Shown: positions 17,489-27,307, counted from the stretch's first letter. The stretch: DNA of 64,000 nucleotides from Vibrionales bacterium SWAT-3 (GCA_000169995.1 AAZW01000004.1:1-64000); one strand, 5' to 3'. The notes: a model not told the origin generated them from the sequence alone. Made by a program: numbers and translations.

Positions 17489-19297
17489 TTAACTGACTGC
17501 CGACTCTTCTTCGACTTTGGATTTATCTTCTACCTTGAAGGTATATTCAAAAGCTGCGGTGTCAGGATAAGCATCACGTATTGCGACAAACTCAGGCAGA
17601 TGCTTTAGAAGTAATCGTGTGAGCTGTGGGTCGAATTGATAACCGCACTCGCGTTCGAATAAGTCTACAACCATATCTAAAGACCATGGTTCTTTGTAAC
17701 AACGCGCGCTCAGCAACGCATCAAATACGTCCGCGACAGCTGTAATACGCGCGAACAAGTGGATCTCCTCACCCGACTTACCATTTGGATAACCGGCGCC
17801 GTCCCAACGCTCATGATGTTCATTGGCAATAATCGCCGCTAAGTTGGTAATATCACCCGCACCGCTCTTTAATAAATTATAACCTGCAGTGGTATGAAGC
17901 TTCATTACCTCCCACTCTTGTTCAGTTAATTTACCAGGCTTATCGAGAATGGATTCAGGTACGGAGATCTTGCCGACATCGTGCATTGGGCTGATGATCT
18001 CTATCATCTCGACTTCACGGTGACTCAAGCCGCTGTGCTTGGCTAACAATGCTGACAACTTAGCCACGCGTTTAACATGATTGCCTGTCTCACCTGAACG
18101 TGTCTCAATGGCCTCACCTAGTACATGAATCATCTCTTTTTGGACATTCAAAGTTTGCTTTTGCAGAGACAGAATGCGTTTGTTCTTTTTCGCTAGCTCT
18201 TTCTTTTGGCGTAAAGTGATGAATTGCATCACGATAATCAAACTAAGACCCGCAATGACCATGGTCAAACCCAGAAGCAGTTGGAAGTTCTTACGCAGAA
18301 AAGAGGAAGGTTCGTTGATAATCACGGACTCTTCTGGCAACACGCTTTCGCTTAAACCGTATTTCCGAATCGCGTCGTAGTTGAAAACGAAACGTACGTT
18401 ATCACCTGGGACCAAAGAGCTTTTAAAACCCAGTGCTACATATTTGTCGAGAGCATCGACAGCCTGTTCCCCCATGCTTTGTGAGTGGTTCACATAGCCA
18501 CCTAGAACGTCCCCTAAAATATAAAATTGCCAAAGAGCGAATACGGGTGCTGCACTCGCCTTAGATAGCGTCTCAGCAATTTCCCTATACGAGTGGTAAA
18601 CACCTTGGGGTAGCTCTGTATTGTAGTGGCTGATTAGCACGGCATCGTCAGGAGAAATGTTTTTCAGGTATTGGCTGGCCTGCTCCAGAGTTTGATTATT
18701 GATTTCAACTAAATTGATTTGTGGGAAGCCCGCCATGACTTTATGAACTTCTTTACGGATCAATTGAGACGTGACACTGTAATCATTTACAAAGTATAAG
18801 TTCTTGATATTGGGGCGTAGTTGAGAAATAAGCTCGATATTAATATCAATATGATCATTCTCATAAAGCACGGTCGCTTTATCACTCACCGCATACATGT
18901 CGGTGCTGAGATCGTTGATACCAACTGCCACTACTGGCGTCGAACGGTCAATAATAGAACTCAATGATTCAAGGAAGTTGGCAGCGTTATCGTCTGTCAC
19001 AATAACCCCCTCAAACTCATAACCTGAATATTTGGCTTCGAAGTATTCGACTAGAGAGTCATAGTATTGTTGGCTGTGGATACGCTTGGTATCTAGGTGC
19101 TCGATAGAGAGCTTAACTTCGCTTTGAGATTGCTTGAACGCACTATCGATGCCCTTTTGGAAATCTGCGGTCCATTGGTAGGAAGGTTCGTAAGAGTGAA
19201 GAACTAGGATTTGTTTAACATCCCAGTCATTAGCATAAATCACAGGAGAAAAAGCGCTAACACACAATACAGCGATTGAGATCAATAGCTTGTACAT
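17489..19297 (-). CDS. Periplasmic-sensor HD-GYP c-di-GMP phosphodiesterase
   Basis: A 602-residue membrane protein. It starts with a signal peptide ending near YAND, then an ABC-substrate-binding-like periplasmic domain (ILVLHSYEPSYQWTADFQKG; GVIVTDDNAANFL; PVVAVGIND), then one TM (LLLGLTMVIAGLSLIIVMQF), a short coiled coil, and an HD-GYP domain. Catalytic motifs are complete: HDVGK, HHERWDGAGYPNGKSGEEI and ITAVADVFDAL. It should degrade c-di-GMP to GMP in response to a periplasmic small molecule. It is the last gene of a likely three-gene unit, 60 bp behind the 165-aa protein. Confidence 0.9.
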   Translation of the reverse strand: MYKLLISIAVLCVSAFSPVIYANDWDVKQILVLHSYEPSYQWTADFQKGIDSAFKQSQSEVKLSIEHLDTKRIHSQQYYDSLVEYFEAKYSGYEFEGVIVTDDNAANFLESLSSIIDRSTPVVAVGINDLSTDMYAVSDKATVLYENDHIDINIELISQLRPNIKNLYFVNDYSVTSQLIRKEVHKVMAGFPQINLVEINNQTLEQASQYLKNISPDDAVLISHYNTELPQGVYHSYREIAETLSKASAAPVFALWQFYILGDVLGGYVNHSQSMGEQAVDALDKYVALGFKSSLVPGDNVRFVFNYDAIRKYGLSESVLPEESVIINEPSSFLRKNFQLLLGLTMVIAGLSLIIVMQFITLRQKKELAKKNKRILSLQKQTLNVQKEMIHVLGEAIETRSGETGNHVKRVAKLSALLAKHSGLSHREVEMIEIISPMHDVGKISVPESILDKPGKLTEQEWEVMKLHTTAGYNLLKSGAGDITNLAAIIANEHHERWDGAGYPNGKSGEEIHLFARITAVADVFDALLSARCYKEPWSLDMVVDLFERECGYQFDPQLTRLLLKHLPEFVAIRDAYPDTAAFEYTFKVEDKSKVEEESAVS

Positions 19298-19357
19298 ACC
19301 GAACTCTTTTTAAAAGACGGTGTATTGTACTCAGATTAACGCTTTCTCAAAGGATCT

Positions 19358-19852
19358 TTAGTTCTCGAACCATACTTTATCGAAAGAACCTTGATCTTGT
19401 GCCCAAAAATCATGTAACTGTTTAGCAAACCCGACAATATTTTGATCGTCTTGGTTAACAATATCCGATATTAACACTTCATCTTCACTGACGGTCACAA
19501 TCGCACTCGCCACTACGTCACCGTTTTTAGTGCCGACATATAAGTCATGCTCATCTGACAACATGATTTGGCTCAGGAACTCCAAGATATTGGCCCTTTC
19601 GGCTTCATCTTGGTAGGCACTAGCTTGGTTGAGCGAGAAAAGTACCGTGAGTTTGTGAAAATCCACTTTGTGCAATTCATCGATGTGTGAGGGAGTTTGT
19701 GCTTGCGGAAGGAATTGGTAAGTTTTTTGGGAAAGTTGTTTTTTATAGATATCTAAACCTAGAAGGCTCTCTTTTGCGGGGTATGCAATGTCGAGTTGGC
19801 TAAATAACCATTGATTTTTCTTTAATGCTATTTCAGGTATTTCGTTATTCAT
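19358..19852 (-). CDS. Hypothetical protein, about 164 aa
   Basis: Starts MNNEIPEIALKKNQWLF. The ATG at 19852 is preferred to an upstream TTG (19882) because AGGT lies upstream and the preceding small gene ends at 19870. The middle and end (DLYVGTKNGDVVASAIVTVSEDEVLISDIVNQ ... GFAKQLHDFWAQ) vaguely recall a GNAT-like strand pattern, but the acetyl-CoA loop is not evident. It sits between a small lipoprotein and an HD-GYP gene on the same strand, so a linked role in signalling is possible. Confidence 0.6.
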   Translation of the reverse strand: MNNEIPEIALKKNQWLFSQLDIAYPAKESLLGLDIYKKQLSQKTYQFLPQAQTPSHIDELHKVDFHKLTVLFSLNQASAYQDEAERANILEFLSQIMLSDEHDLYVGTKNGDVVASAIVTVSEDEVLISDIVNQDDQNIVGFAKQLHDFWAQDQGSFDKVWFEN

Positions 19853-19869
19853 TCTTTTAGTACCTACAG

Positions 19870-19995
19870 TTAGTATCCCCAAATATCGCAGTTATTTGGA
19901 AGGCATACGGTCGGCTGAGGCGCCGAGCTACATGCAGAGAGCATACAGAGCATCACCAAGGCCAACAAGTACTTTAAATGCTTCATATTTTTCAT
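19870..19995 (-). CDS. Small lipoprotein, 41 aa
   Basis: The minus strand encodes MKNMKHLKYLLALVMLCMLS then ACSSAPQPTVCLPNNCDIWG and Y. It has a basic n-region, a hydrophobic h-region and a lipobox LSAC, so Cys22 should be acylated. That leaves a mature peptide of only 20 residues with two further cysteines. It ends 17 bp before the next gene. Its lipobox is textbook, so I think it is real, although the ribosome binding site is only moderate (AAAGGA, rather distant). It could be a sorting/entericidin-like peptide; function is unknown. Confidence 0.6.
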   Translation of the reverse strand: MKNMKHLKYLLALVMLCMLSACSSAPQPTVCLPNNCDIWGY

Positions 19996-20101
19996 TATCC
20001 AACAACATCCTTTAAGAACTTAGCGAAAAGCTCTACACTCGTATTCAAGCTTTCAATTTTCCTTATAGTAAACAGAACTATACAAATAAAAAGGACTTCT
20101 T

Positions 20102-20578
20102 ATGAAAAAAGCCTTAATAGCAGCTGGTATCATGACAATGTTAGTAGGCTGTTCGGACAACGAGGTTGGCGACGTATCTTTAGGTTTCTTCACAATGAAG
20201 GACATTAAGATGTCATCTTTAGACGATGACAAAATTCCAGGAGTGACTTGTCACATCGCTTCCATCGAGGCAAACCTCAGCCTTTCTGATCCAAGTGACA
20301 GCTCTATTTCTTGCCGCCAGACGGGTGAAATCACGCCTGAAATGATAGCCAAGATTGATAAAAGTAAATCAGGTGAAGTGGTGTTCAAACAGTCGAAAAG
20401 TATTTTCTTCAAGACCATGAAAGTTCGCCGTATCTACGACGCTGAGAATCAATCTCTACTCTACTTGTCTTACACAACGAAAGAGACTGAAGGCAGCTTC
20501 AAACATAGCCTGTCTACCGTTCCTCTATGGGGCACAGAGGCTTATGTTGATCCTGCGACACTAGTACCAACAGAATAA
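20102..20578 (+). CDS. creA: CreA family lipoprotein
   Basis: A 158-residue envelope protein. The lipobox is LVGC at Cys17, whereas E. coli CreA has an ordinary signal peptide. Family features are readable: GFFTMKDIKMSSLDDDKIPGVTCHIA, SLSDPSDSSISCRQTG, GEVVFKQSKSIFFKTMKVRRIYD and YLSYTTKETEGSFKHSLSTVPL. The two Cys after GVTC and SISC probably form a disulfide. The family is widespread and its biochemical role is not settled. It stands alone between the HD-GYP unit and gsk. Confidence 0.85.
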   Translation: MKKALIAAGIMTMLVGCSDNEVGDVSLGFFTMKDIKMSSLDDDKIPGVTCHIASIEANLSLSDPSDSSISCRQTGEITPEMIAKIDKSKSGEVVFKQSKSIFFKTMKVRRIYDAENQSLLYLSYTTKETEGSFKHSLSTVPLWGTEAYVDPATLVPTE

Positions 20579-20585
20579 TCAATAC

Positions 20586-20618
20586 GAATCACCTGTACAG
20601 ACATTGTGCAGGTGATTC
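20586..20618. terminator. Hairpin after creA
   Basis: GAATCACCTG and CAGGTGATTC are perfect 10-base arms, with extra ACA/TGT pairing inside. There is no real T-run afterwards, so it may be a weak terminator or an mRNA end stabiliser. Confidence 0.5.
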
Positions 20619-20694
20619 AAAATGTAATAAAAATGAAAGAAACAGAAACAAAATGTGATATCATGCGGCAAAATTTTTTCACTGTATTTTTCAT

Positions 20695-21999
20695 ATGAAG
20701 TTTCCTGGACAGCGTAAATCTAAGCATTACTTTCCAACTCACGCACGTGATCCGTTGGTCAACCAAATTCAACAAACACCTAAACTGCACCGTGCAACGA
20801 TCGTTGGTGTCGGTCAAACGATTGTTGATATCGAAGCCCGTGTTGACAGCGCGTTCCTAGATAAATATGAGCTGAGTAAAGGTCACTCACTGGTATTGGA
20901 AGAAAGTAAAGCCGATGCGCTGTATGAAGAGCTTGTAGAGCGCGGTTTGATCACGCATCAATACCCAGGCGACACTATCGGCAACACACTGCACAACTAT
21001 TCCGTACTTGCAGACAGCAAATCTGTGCTGCTTGGCGTAATGTCAAAGAAAATTGAAGTTGGCTCATTCGGTTACCGTTACCTATGCCGTACTTCTTCTC
21101 GTATGAACCTAAACCACCTACAAACTGTTGATGGTCCGATTGGTCGTTGTTACACGCTAATCACCGAAGATGGCGAGCGTACGTTTGCTATCAACGAAGG
21201 ACACATGAACCAACTTCTTCCTGAAAGCATTCCTGAGAAAGTCTTCGAGAAAGCATCAGCGCTTGTCGTGTCTTCATACCTAATGCGCGGTAACCCTGAA
21301 GATCCAATGCCAAAAGCGGTACAAAAAGCGATTGAGTATGCAAAAGCGCATAACGTGCCAGTTGTTCTTACGCTTGGTACAAAGTACGTGATCGAAGGTA
21401 ATGCTGAATGGTGGCAAGAATACCTGAAAGAGAACGTGACCATCGTTGCGATGAATGAAGACGAAGGTGAAGCGTTAACAGGCGAAAAAGATCCACTTCT
21501 CGCAGCGAACAAAGCTCTAGAGTGGGTTGACCTAGTACTGTGTACGGCTGGTCCAATCGGCCTTTACATGGCAGGTTACACAGACGAGTTAGCAAAACGC
21601 GAAACTACGCTTCCGCTATTGCCAGGTAATATCCCTGAGTTCAACAAGTACGAATTCAGCCGTGCGATGCGTAAACAAGACTGTGAAAACCCAGTAAAAG
21701 TGTACTCTCACATTGGCCCATACCTTGGTGGACCATTAGAGATTAAGAACACTAACGGTGCTGGTGATGGCGCACTTTCAGCTCTGTTACACGACATGGC
21801 AGCAAACAGCTACCACTTCGTTAACGTACCAAACTCAGAGAAACACGAGCACGCGTGTCTAACGTACTCTTCACTGTCTCAAATTTGTAAGTACGCAAAC
21901 CGCGTAAGTTACGAAGTATTAACACAGCACTCTCCTCGCCTTTCTCGCGCACTACCAGAACGCGAAGATAGCTTAGAAGAAACATACTGGGATCGTTAA
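20695..21999 (+). CDS. gsk: Inosine-guanosine kinase
   Basis: A 434-residue PfkB/ribokinase-family enzyme that phosphorylates guanosine and inosine for purine salvage. It is near-collinear with E. coli Gsk, which has the same length. Shared stretches are MKFPGQRKSKHYFP, GDTIGNTLHNYSVLADSKSVLLG, DGPIGRCYTLI, EGHMNQL and the PfkB catalytic signature NTNGAGDGALSALLHD with the base Asp. The C-terminus NQHSPRL-like and ending EDSLEETYWDR also matches. It is monocistronic with a good terminator. No PurR box was found directly upstream. Confidence 0.95.
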   Translation: MKFPGQRKSKHYFPTHARDPLVNQIQQTPKLHRATIVGVGQTIVDIEARVDSAFLDKYELSKGHSLVLEESKADALYEELVERGLITHQYPGDTIGNTLHNYSVLADSKSVLLGVMSKKIEVGSFGYRYLCRTSSRMNLNHLQTVDGPIGRCYTLITEDGERTFAINEGHMNQLLPESIPEKVFEKASALVVSSYLMRGNPEDPMPKAVQKAIEYAKAHNVPVVLTLGTKYVIEGNAEWWQEYLKENVTIVAMNEDEGEALTGEKDPLLAANKALEWVDLVLCTAGPIGLYMAGYTDELAKRETTLPLLPGNIPEFNKYEFSRAMRKQDCENPVKVYSHIGPYLGGPLEIKNTNGAGDGALSALLHDMAANSYHFVNVPNSEKHEHACLTYSSLSQICKYANRVSYEVLTQHSPRLSRALPEREDSLEETYWDR

Positions 22000-22037
22000 T
22001 CCACGTTACTCATTACGTGAGTTACCTTTCCTATCTT

Positions 22038-22065
22038 AAAGGGCTGCGATATGCAGCCCTTTTTG
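22038..22065 (+). terminator. Rho-independent terminator after gsk
   Basis: Stem AAAGGGCTGC / GCAGCCCTTT, loop GATAT, followed by T residues, 38 bp past the gsk stop. Confidence 0.9.
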
Positions 22066-22222
22066 TATTCAGCGTAAATATGTGCACTTAATGCAAAATC
22101 AAATCGAATATTTTGCTCATTGAAGATTTGATCTCGCGCAATGACACTTCAAATCTGTTATCTTCCAGCACATAATTCCTGTGGTTTGCCTTTACTTAGC
22201 AAATTTATACAGTACCATCGCC

Positions 22223-22238
22223 ACGCAAACGTTTACGT
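22223..22238 (+). promoter_or_regulatory. PurR box upstream of fhs
   Basis: ACGCAAACGTTTACGT matches the PurR operator consensus ACGCAAACGTTTNCNT at every fixed position, 33 bp before the fhs start. PurR repression in the presence of hypoxanthine or guanine fits a gene that feeds formyl-THF into purine synthesis. Confidence 0.82.
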
Positions 22239-22270
22239 ACCACCTTTCGGTTCTGATATAAGGATCAAAT

Positions 22271-24019
22271 ATGCAGTCTGATATCGATATTTGTCGCTCT
22301 ACTCCCCTTAAAAACATCAGTGAGGTTGCCAAGCACGCTGGCCTACAAAACAATGAACACCAGCCATTAGGGCAATATAAATCGAAGGTGTCTCTCAAAT
22401 CACTTGAACGCTTATCAGAGGAACCTGACGGAAAACTGGTTGTTGTGACTGCGATTACGCCTACACCACTCGGTGAAGGTAAGACAGTAACGACCATCGG
22501 GTTAGCGCAAGGGCTTGCCAAAATTAACCAATCAGCAATGGCGTGTATTCGCCAGCCTTCAATGGGCCCTGTGTTCGGTGTTAAAGGTGGTGCAGCTGGC
22601 GGTGGATACTCTCAAGTTGCGCCTATGGACGAATTAAACCTTCACCTGACTGGCGACATTCATGCCGTAACAGCCGCTCATAACCTTGCCTCTGCAGCGA
22701 TCGATGCACGTTTCTATCACGAACAACGTGAAGGCTTAGAAGCTTTTGAGGCGCGCTCTGGCTTGAAAGCCTTGGATATCGATTCCAGCAGAATTGTTTG
22801 GAGACGTGTACTCGATCATAATGACCGCGCGTTACGTATGATCACCGTAGGTAAAAACGAACCTGACAAAACGATCAACGGCTATGAGCGCGAAGATGGA
22901 TTTGATATCTCAGCGGCCTCAGAGCTTATGGCTATTTTAGCACTGGCCGATGACCTTCAAGACTTACGTCAACGTATTGGACGAATTGTTCTTGCCTACA
23001 ATAATCAAGGTCTACCTTTAACCGCAGACGACTTTGGGGTCGCTGGTGCAATGACAGTGACGATGAAAGACTCCATTGAGCCGACATTGATGCAAACGCT
23101 TGAAGGCGTTCCAACCCTAATCCACGCCGGTCCATTCGCAAACATCGCCCATGGCAACTCTTCAATTATTGCCGATAAGATTGCGCTAAAACTGAGTGAC
23201 TTTGTGGTGACTGAAGGCGGTTTTGGTTCTGATATGGGCTTCGAAAAAGCATGCAATATCAAAGCGAAAGCTTCCAATAAGAAGCCCGACTGTGCGGTAA
23301 TTGTTGCGACATTGCGTGGATTAAAGGCGAACTCAGGTTTATATGACTTGAGACCTGGTAATCCACTACCAGATTCAATCTTCAGTGATGACCAAGATGC
23401 ACTAATTGCTGGTTTCGAAAATCTAAAATGGCACATCAACAACGTTAAGCAATATGGCGTGCCTACTGTTGTTGCCATTAACCGATTCCCACAGGATTCA
23501 GAGCAAGAACTGGCTACGTTGAAACAGATGATCACAGAATTTGATAGCAAGGTCACAGTAGAAGTCAGTGAAGCATTTGGCAAAGGAGGTGACGGTGTCA
23601 CTCAACTTGCTCATGCCGTAGTCAAAGCATGCCAGAGTGACGGTCAATTTAAACCACTGTATCGAGCAGAGCAAAGCTTAGAAGAGAAACTGATGGCGGT
23701 TGCGGAAATCGGTTATGGGGCGGCGAGCATTACCCTATCCCCTCAAGCGAAACAGCAACTGGCAGAGTTTAAACAGCACGGCTTTAACGAGTTATCTGTA
23801 TGCTTAGCAAAAACACCACTTTCTATTTCAACAGAAGCACAAGTCAAAGGTGCACCAAGCCAATTTGACGTTCCTGTCAGGGAGCTAAAACTGTGTGCGG
23901 GTGCGGGATTTATCTACGCTCTATGTGGCAATGTAATGACGATGCCTGGATTACCAGATAAACCAGCATTCATGTCGTTAGACATTGATAGCAATGGAAA
24001 TATTGTTGGCCTTAGTTAG
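22271..24019 (+). CDS. fhs: Formate--tetrahydrofolate ligase
   Basis: A 582-residue enzyme making 10-formyl-THF from formate, THF and ATP. The P-loop is [14 protein letters not shown] near residue 65. Other family blocks are [56 protein letters not shown] and [12 protein letters not shown], and PGLPDKPAF near the end is typical. Length is close to the usual 555-580. AAGGA precedes the start. It is a single-gene unit under an apparent PurR operator. It offers a second source of one-carbon units alongside the GcvTHP/GlyA genes downstream. Confidence 0.95.
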   Translation: MQSDIDICRSTPLKNISEVAKHAGLQNNEHQPLGQYKSKVSLKSLERLSEEPDGKLVVVTAITPTPLGEGKTVTTIGLAQGLAKINQSAMACIRQPSMGPVFGVKGGAAGGGYSQVAPMDELNLHLTGDIHAVTAAHNLASAAIDARFYHEQREGLEAFEARSGLKALDIDSSRIVWRRVLDHNDRALRMITVGKNEPDKTINGYEREDGFDISAASELMAILALADDLQDLRQRIGRIVLAYNNQGLPLTADDFGVAGAMTVTMKDSIEPTLMQTLEGVPTLIHAGPFANIAHGNSSIIADKIALKLSDFVVTEGGFGSDMGFEKACNIKAKASNKKPDCAVIVATLRGLKANSGLYDLRPGNPLPDSIFSDDQDALIAGFENLKWHINNVKQYGVPTVVAINRFPQDSEQELATLKQMITEFDSKVTVEVSEAFGKGGDGVTQLAHAVVKACQSDGQFKPLYRAEQSLEEKLMAVAEIGYGAASITLSPQAKQQLAEFKQHGFNELSVCLAKTPLSISTEAQVKGAPSQFDVPVRELKLCAGAGFIYALCGNVMTMPGLPDKPAFMSLDIDSNGNIVGLS

Positions 24020-24088
24020 ACACCTTAATCCAGATAAATATCGAAAAATCGAGATTTAAACGCTTCTTTTTTTGGAACGAAATTCTAT

Positions 24089-24125
24089 ATCGAGCAACCG
24101 TTTTGTTGTTAATGGGTTGCTCGAT
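24089..24125. terminator. Hairpin after fhs
   Basis: ATCGAGCAACC (24089-24099) pairs perfectly with GGTTGCTCGAT (24115-24125) around a 15-nt loop. No T-run follows, so it may be a factor-dependent or weak terminator. Confidence 0.45.
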
Positions 24126-24256
24126 AATCAAGCTTAATTGCACAAAGTTGCAGTAAAATCACAGTAATATGCAAAACTTGTTTTAAGTTCTGGGTCAAGA
24201 TCACATTAAAAACCCTATAAAATATATAGTATTGCGCTGATTCTTTGAGGACAGTG

Positions 24257-26161
24257 ATGAATACAAGTATAAAAAAACTAGTCGGCCAATTTCTGTGCAC
24301 CGTATTTGCCCTAGGATTAGTCCCTGCCCTCTATATCAACTCTGAATTCGACAGAGTAGAAGCCCAGCACTCGCTAAACATCAAGCAGTCTAGCCAGAAC
24401 CAAATCGAATACAGCTTTCATGAGCTAGCGGTCATCGTTGAGCAGATCTCCAGTTCAGTCCCTTCTATAGCTGAATCAAAAACACTTCTACGTGCAATCA
24501 ACGAACCATCGACCGTTCATACTGAAGCACTGCAAGATCTTTGGGTTATGTTGGCTCGCGGTCAGAAGTACTATTCTCAATTACGCTACCTTGATTTAGA
24601 CGGGAATGAAGTCTTCAGAATTAATTACAAGAATGGTCAAGCCAAGGTCGTACCCACGAACGAGCTTCAAGACAAATCGTCCCGTAGCTATTTTGAGGTG
24701 CTGAAACAATTAAAGGTTGGCGACGTCAGTAGTAAAGGGATTGATCTAGAGGTTGAAAATGGCGAAATTGTTCGACCTTTAGTACCGGCGCTTCGTATCA
24801 TGTCACCAGTAGCCGATAACAACCGCATTATTGGTTACTTCATTGCTAATCTAAATATGCTTGAAATTTATAAGCGCCTTCATTATCAGATTGGTGATTC
24901 TTCTGCCGTCCCAATCATCCTTAACAAGACGGGCCACATCATTATGGGTCCAGACCCTTCTGAGTCGTTTGGCCATGTAATTGAAGCGCGTTCAGAACAA
25001 ACCTACGCCAAACAGTACCCAAAACTTTGGGCAGCGATACAAGACAACACCTCTTCTAGCTATTTTGATGGTAAAAACTGGTATTTTCACGCCGATATCA
25101 GCCCGAAGATAAAACAGTTTGAAGGCCCTATCTACATGGTTCTTCACATTGAAAATCAACAGTTTAATAGCCAATATCAACGCGAGAACCACGCCATTGT
25201 GGTACAGATCGTTACCTTAACGATTTTAATCTCAATGATCTCGGCAGGGTTTGTGCTTTGGAACAGAAACCATAAGAAAAACAGTATTGATAGCCAGTTA
25301 GCAAAAGCCGCGATGAACGGTATGTCTGCCTTAGTAATCACCGACCGTAATAACCGCATCATCAAAGTAAACCAAGAATTTACACGCGTGAGCGGCTACG
25401 AGCTCGAGGATGTAAAAGGTCGACAACCTTCTATGTTTGCGTCAGGTCGTTACAATCAAGAGTTCTACATTAAAATGTGGAGTGTGATTAAAAAACAAGG
25501 TGTATGGGAAGGCGAAGTAGTAAACCGTCGTAAAGACGGATCATTAATTACCGAAATTCTTCGCATCCAAACCATTAAAGATGCCAAAGGTGTAATCCAA
25601 TTTTATGTCGCGTCATTTGTTGATATCAGCAAACACAAAGAACTTGAAAACAAACTTAGAAACTTGAGTGAAAAGGATGCCTTAGCGGGATGCTGGAATC
25701 GACGTAAGTTTGATCTTGAGCTGCGTGACGAATGTTCTCGTATTAATCGCTACCCTACCCGCGAGCACTCTTGCTTAGCGATTTTGGATATCGATCACTT
25801 CAAACGAATCAACGATAGATTTGGTCATGACTATGGCGATCGAGTGATTCAGACCGTTGCTCAAGTATTGCAACGTGAGTGTCGTGAAACTGACTTTGTC
25901 GCTCGCATTGGCGGTGAAGAGTTTGGCGTTATTCTGCCCCACACCACAACAGAAGAAGCTGACTACGTACTTAATCGACTGCGAATTGCGGTCAGCCTTG
26001 AACTAGACAGTGTTGTTACCGTCAGTGCCGGTATCACCAACCTAACGAGCGATCCGGCTCTCAACTATAAATGTGCCGACTTGGCGCTATATGAAGCGAA
26101 AGCCGCGGGCCGTGATAGCGTATGTTTGTTCTTAGACACAGAGATGAGTGAAATCGCCTAG
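24257..26161 (+). CDS. Membrane diguanylate cyclase: dCache-like sensor, PAS, GGDEF
   Basis: About 634 residues. The start at 24257 (MNTSIKKLVGQ) is chosen because GAGG lies 6 nt before it. TM1 is followed by a large periplasmic domain of the double-Cache type (YSQLRYLDLDGNEVFRINY; SSRSYFEVL; PLVPALRIMSPV). TM2 (IVVQIVTLTILISMISAGFVLW) follows, then PAS (AMNGMSALVITDRNNRIIKVNQEF). The GGDEF domain has RIGGEEFGVIL and the inhibitory I-site RETD five residues before it. It should make c-di-GMP with product inhibition, sensing a periplasmic ligand. Active-site residues are complete. Confidence 0.92.
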   Translation: MNTSIKKLVGQFLCTVFALGLVPALYINSEFDRVEAQHSLNIKQSSQNQIEYSFHELAVIVEQISSSVPSIAESKTLLRAINEPSTVHTEALQDLWVMLARGQKYYSQLRYLDLDGNEVFRINYKNGQAKVVPTNELQDKSSRSYFEVLKQLKVGDVSSKGIDLEVENGEIVRPLVPALRIMSPVADNNRIIGYFIANLNMLEIYKRLHYQIGDSSAVPIILNKTGHIIMGPDPSESFGHVIEARSEQTYAKQYPKLWAAIQDNTSSSYFDGKNWYFHADISPKIKQFEGPIYMVLHIENQQFNSQYQRENHAIVVQIVTLTILISMISAGFVLWNRNHKKNSIDSQLAKAAMNGMSALVITDRNNRIIKVNQEFTRVSGYELEDVKGRQPSMFASGRYNQEFYIKMWSVIKKQGVWEGEVVNRRKDGSLITEILRIQTIKDAKGVIQFYVASFVDISKHKELENKLRNLSEKDALAGCWNRRKFDLELRDECSRINRYPTREHSCLAILDIDHFKRINDRFGHDYGDRVIQTVAQVLQRECRETDFVARIGGEEFGVILPHTTTEEADYVLNRLRIAVSLELDSVVTVSAGITNLTSDPALNYKCADLALYEAKAAGRDSVCLFLDTEMSEIA

Positions 26162-26203
26162 CTCCAAAGCGTCAGCTAGGCTACCTTCTTGGTTCAATAG
26201 CTA

Positions 26204-26809
26204 TCAGTTTGGCGCAGGGTGAAACTCTAACTTATTCCCTTCAACCACTAGAATGCAATCCATCTGAGCAGCGTGAGCAGCTTGTTTACCAAGGTCCGTA
26301 TCTTCGAATACCACACATTGCTTTGGCTCTAATCCCATACCAAAGCGAGCATCCAAAAACGTATCAGGGTTCGGCTTATGATTTTTGACGTCTGTAGCGG
26401 TAACAAGAATATCGAGCTTGCTAAGAATGTTCGTCTTTTCTAGAAGCTGCTCCGCACTCTTGCGCTGGCTTCCAGTACCAACTGCAATCTTTTTGCTACC
26501 TAGGTGTTCAAGCAACAAAGAGTGCGTACATGGGATGACATCTCCCTTTTCTTCAATCGCCGCAAATGAAGCCATTTTGAACGTTGACACAGCCTGCGGA
26601 TCGAGAGACAAACCGTATTTACTGTTTACTTCACCTGCTATTTTGTAGCTCGGCATACCGCCCAAACTATGTAACCAAGATGCTTCGAAATGAAAGCCGA
26701 ACTCTTCAGCTGTCTGCTGCCATGCCTGTACATGCGCTGGCATTGTGTCGATCAACGTACCGTCCATATCAAAGATTAATCCCTCATATGCCGTTAAATC
26801 TATTTTCAT
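26204..26809 (-). CDS. HAD phosphatase, YqaB / beta-phosphoglucomutase-like
   Basis: About 201 residues. Motif I is FDMDGTLIDTMPAH, motif II is AVGTGSQRKSAEQ, motif III is KNHKPNPDTFL and motif IV is CVVFEDTDLGKQAAHAAQMD. The match to E. coli YqaB (fructose-1-phosphate phosphatase) is best at GLIFDMDGT, CVVFED and HKP-PDTF. The start is set at ATG 26809 (MKIDLTAYEG); a GTG at 26821 is also in frame. Like the earlier HAD gene it stands alone. Exact substrate is not readable. Confidence 0.82.
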   Translation of the reverse strand: MKIDLTAYEGLIFDMDGTLIDTMPAHVQAWQQTAEEFGFHFEASWLHSLGGMPSYKIAGEVNSKYGLSLDPQAVSTFKMASFAAIEEKGDVIPCTHSLLLEHLGSKKIAVGTGSQRKSAEQLLEKTNILSKLDILVTATDVKNHKPNPDTFLDARFGMGLEPKQCVVFEDTDLGKQAAHAAQMDCILVVEGNKLEFHPAPN

Positions 26810-26896
26810 TGCTGCTACCACTCTTTAAGAAAGTTACTGATACCATAACCAATATTCAGTATCATGACGCCATATTACCGTTCAAAATGGAAGTTT

Positions 26897-27307
26897 ATGT
26901 TACAAATATCTAACTCTGTATCCATTCAAGACTGGGAGATCCAGTTAACTGCGATCAGAGCTCAAGGTGCTGGAGGCCAAAACGTCAATAAAGTATCGAG
27001 TGCAATACACCTTCGCTTCGATACCAAACACTCTACTCTACCCGATTTCTACAAAGAAAAGTTGTTAGCCTTCAAAGATAGTCGAATTACTAAAGACGGT
27101 GTGATCATAATTAAAGCTCAACAATATAGAACTCAGGAACAAAACCGAGAGGACGCGTTAATACGCTTGAAAGAACTGATTTTAGAAGCGACAAAAGTTC
27201 AGAAAGTAAGAAGAGCCACTAAGCCTACACGTAGCTCGCAGAGAAAGCGTCTAGAGAACAAAAAACAAAGAAGCAACACCAAACAACTTAGAGGAAGAGT
27301 GAGCTAG
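26897..27307 (+). CDS. arfB: Alternative ribosome-rescue factor ArfB (peptidyl-tRNA hydrolase)
   Basis: A 136-residue RF1-like protein that hydrolyses peptidyl-tRNA on stalled ribosomes. The catalytic GGQ is in TAIRAQGAGGQNVNKVSSAIHLRFD, and the KSS/IKAQQYRTQEQNRE block follows. The basic C-terminal tail (RRATKPTRSSQRKRLENKKQRS...) enters the mRNA channel. Collinear with E. coli ArfB/YaeJ. The ATG at 26897 is preferred to 26864 because homologues start just before the VSIQDWEIQ strand, and GGAAG lies upstream. Confidence 0.93.
   Translation: MLQISNSVSIQDWEIQLTAIRAQGAGGQNVNKVSSAIHLRFDTKHSTLPDFYKEKLLAFKDSRITKDGVIIIKAQQYRTQEQNREDALIRLKELILEATKVQKVRRATKPTRSSQRKRLENKKQRSNTKQLRGRVS

Noticed and set aside
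22932-23601. Long antisense frames inside fhs, gcvP, glyA and other conserved genes
   Set aside because: They mirror the codon bias of the sense genes, have no ribosome sites and no recognisable protein features.
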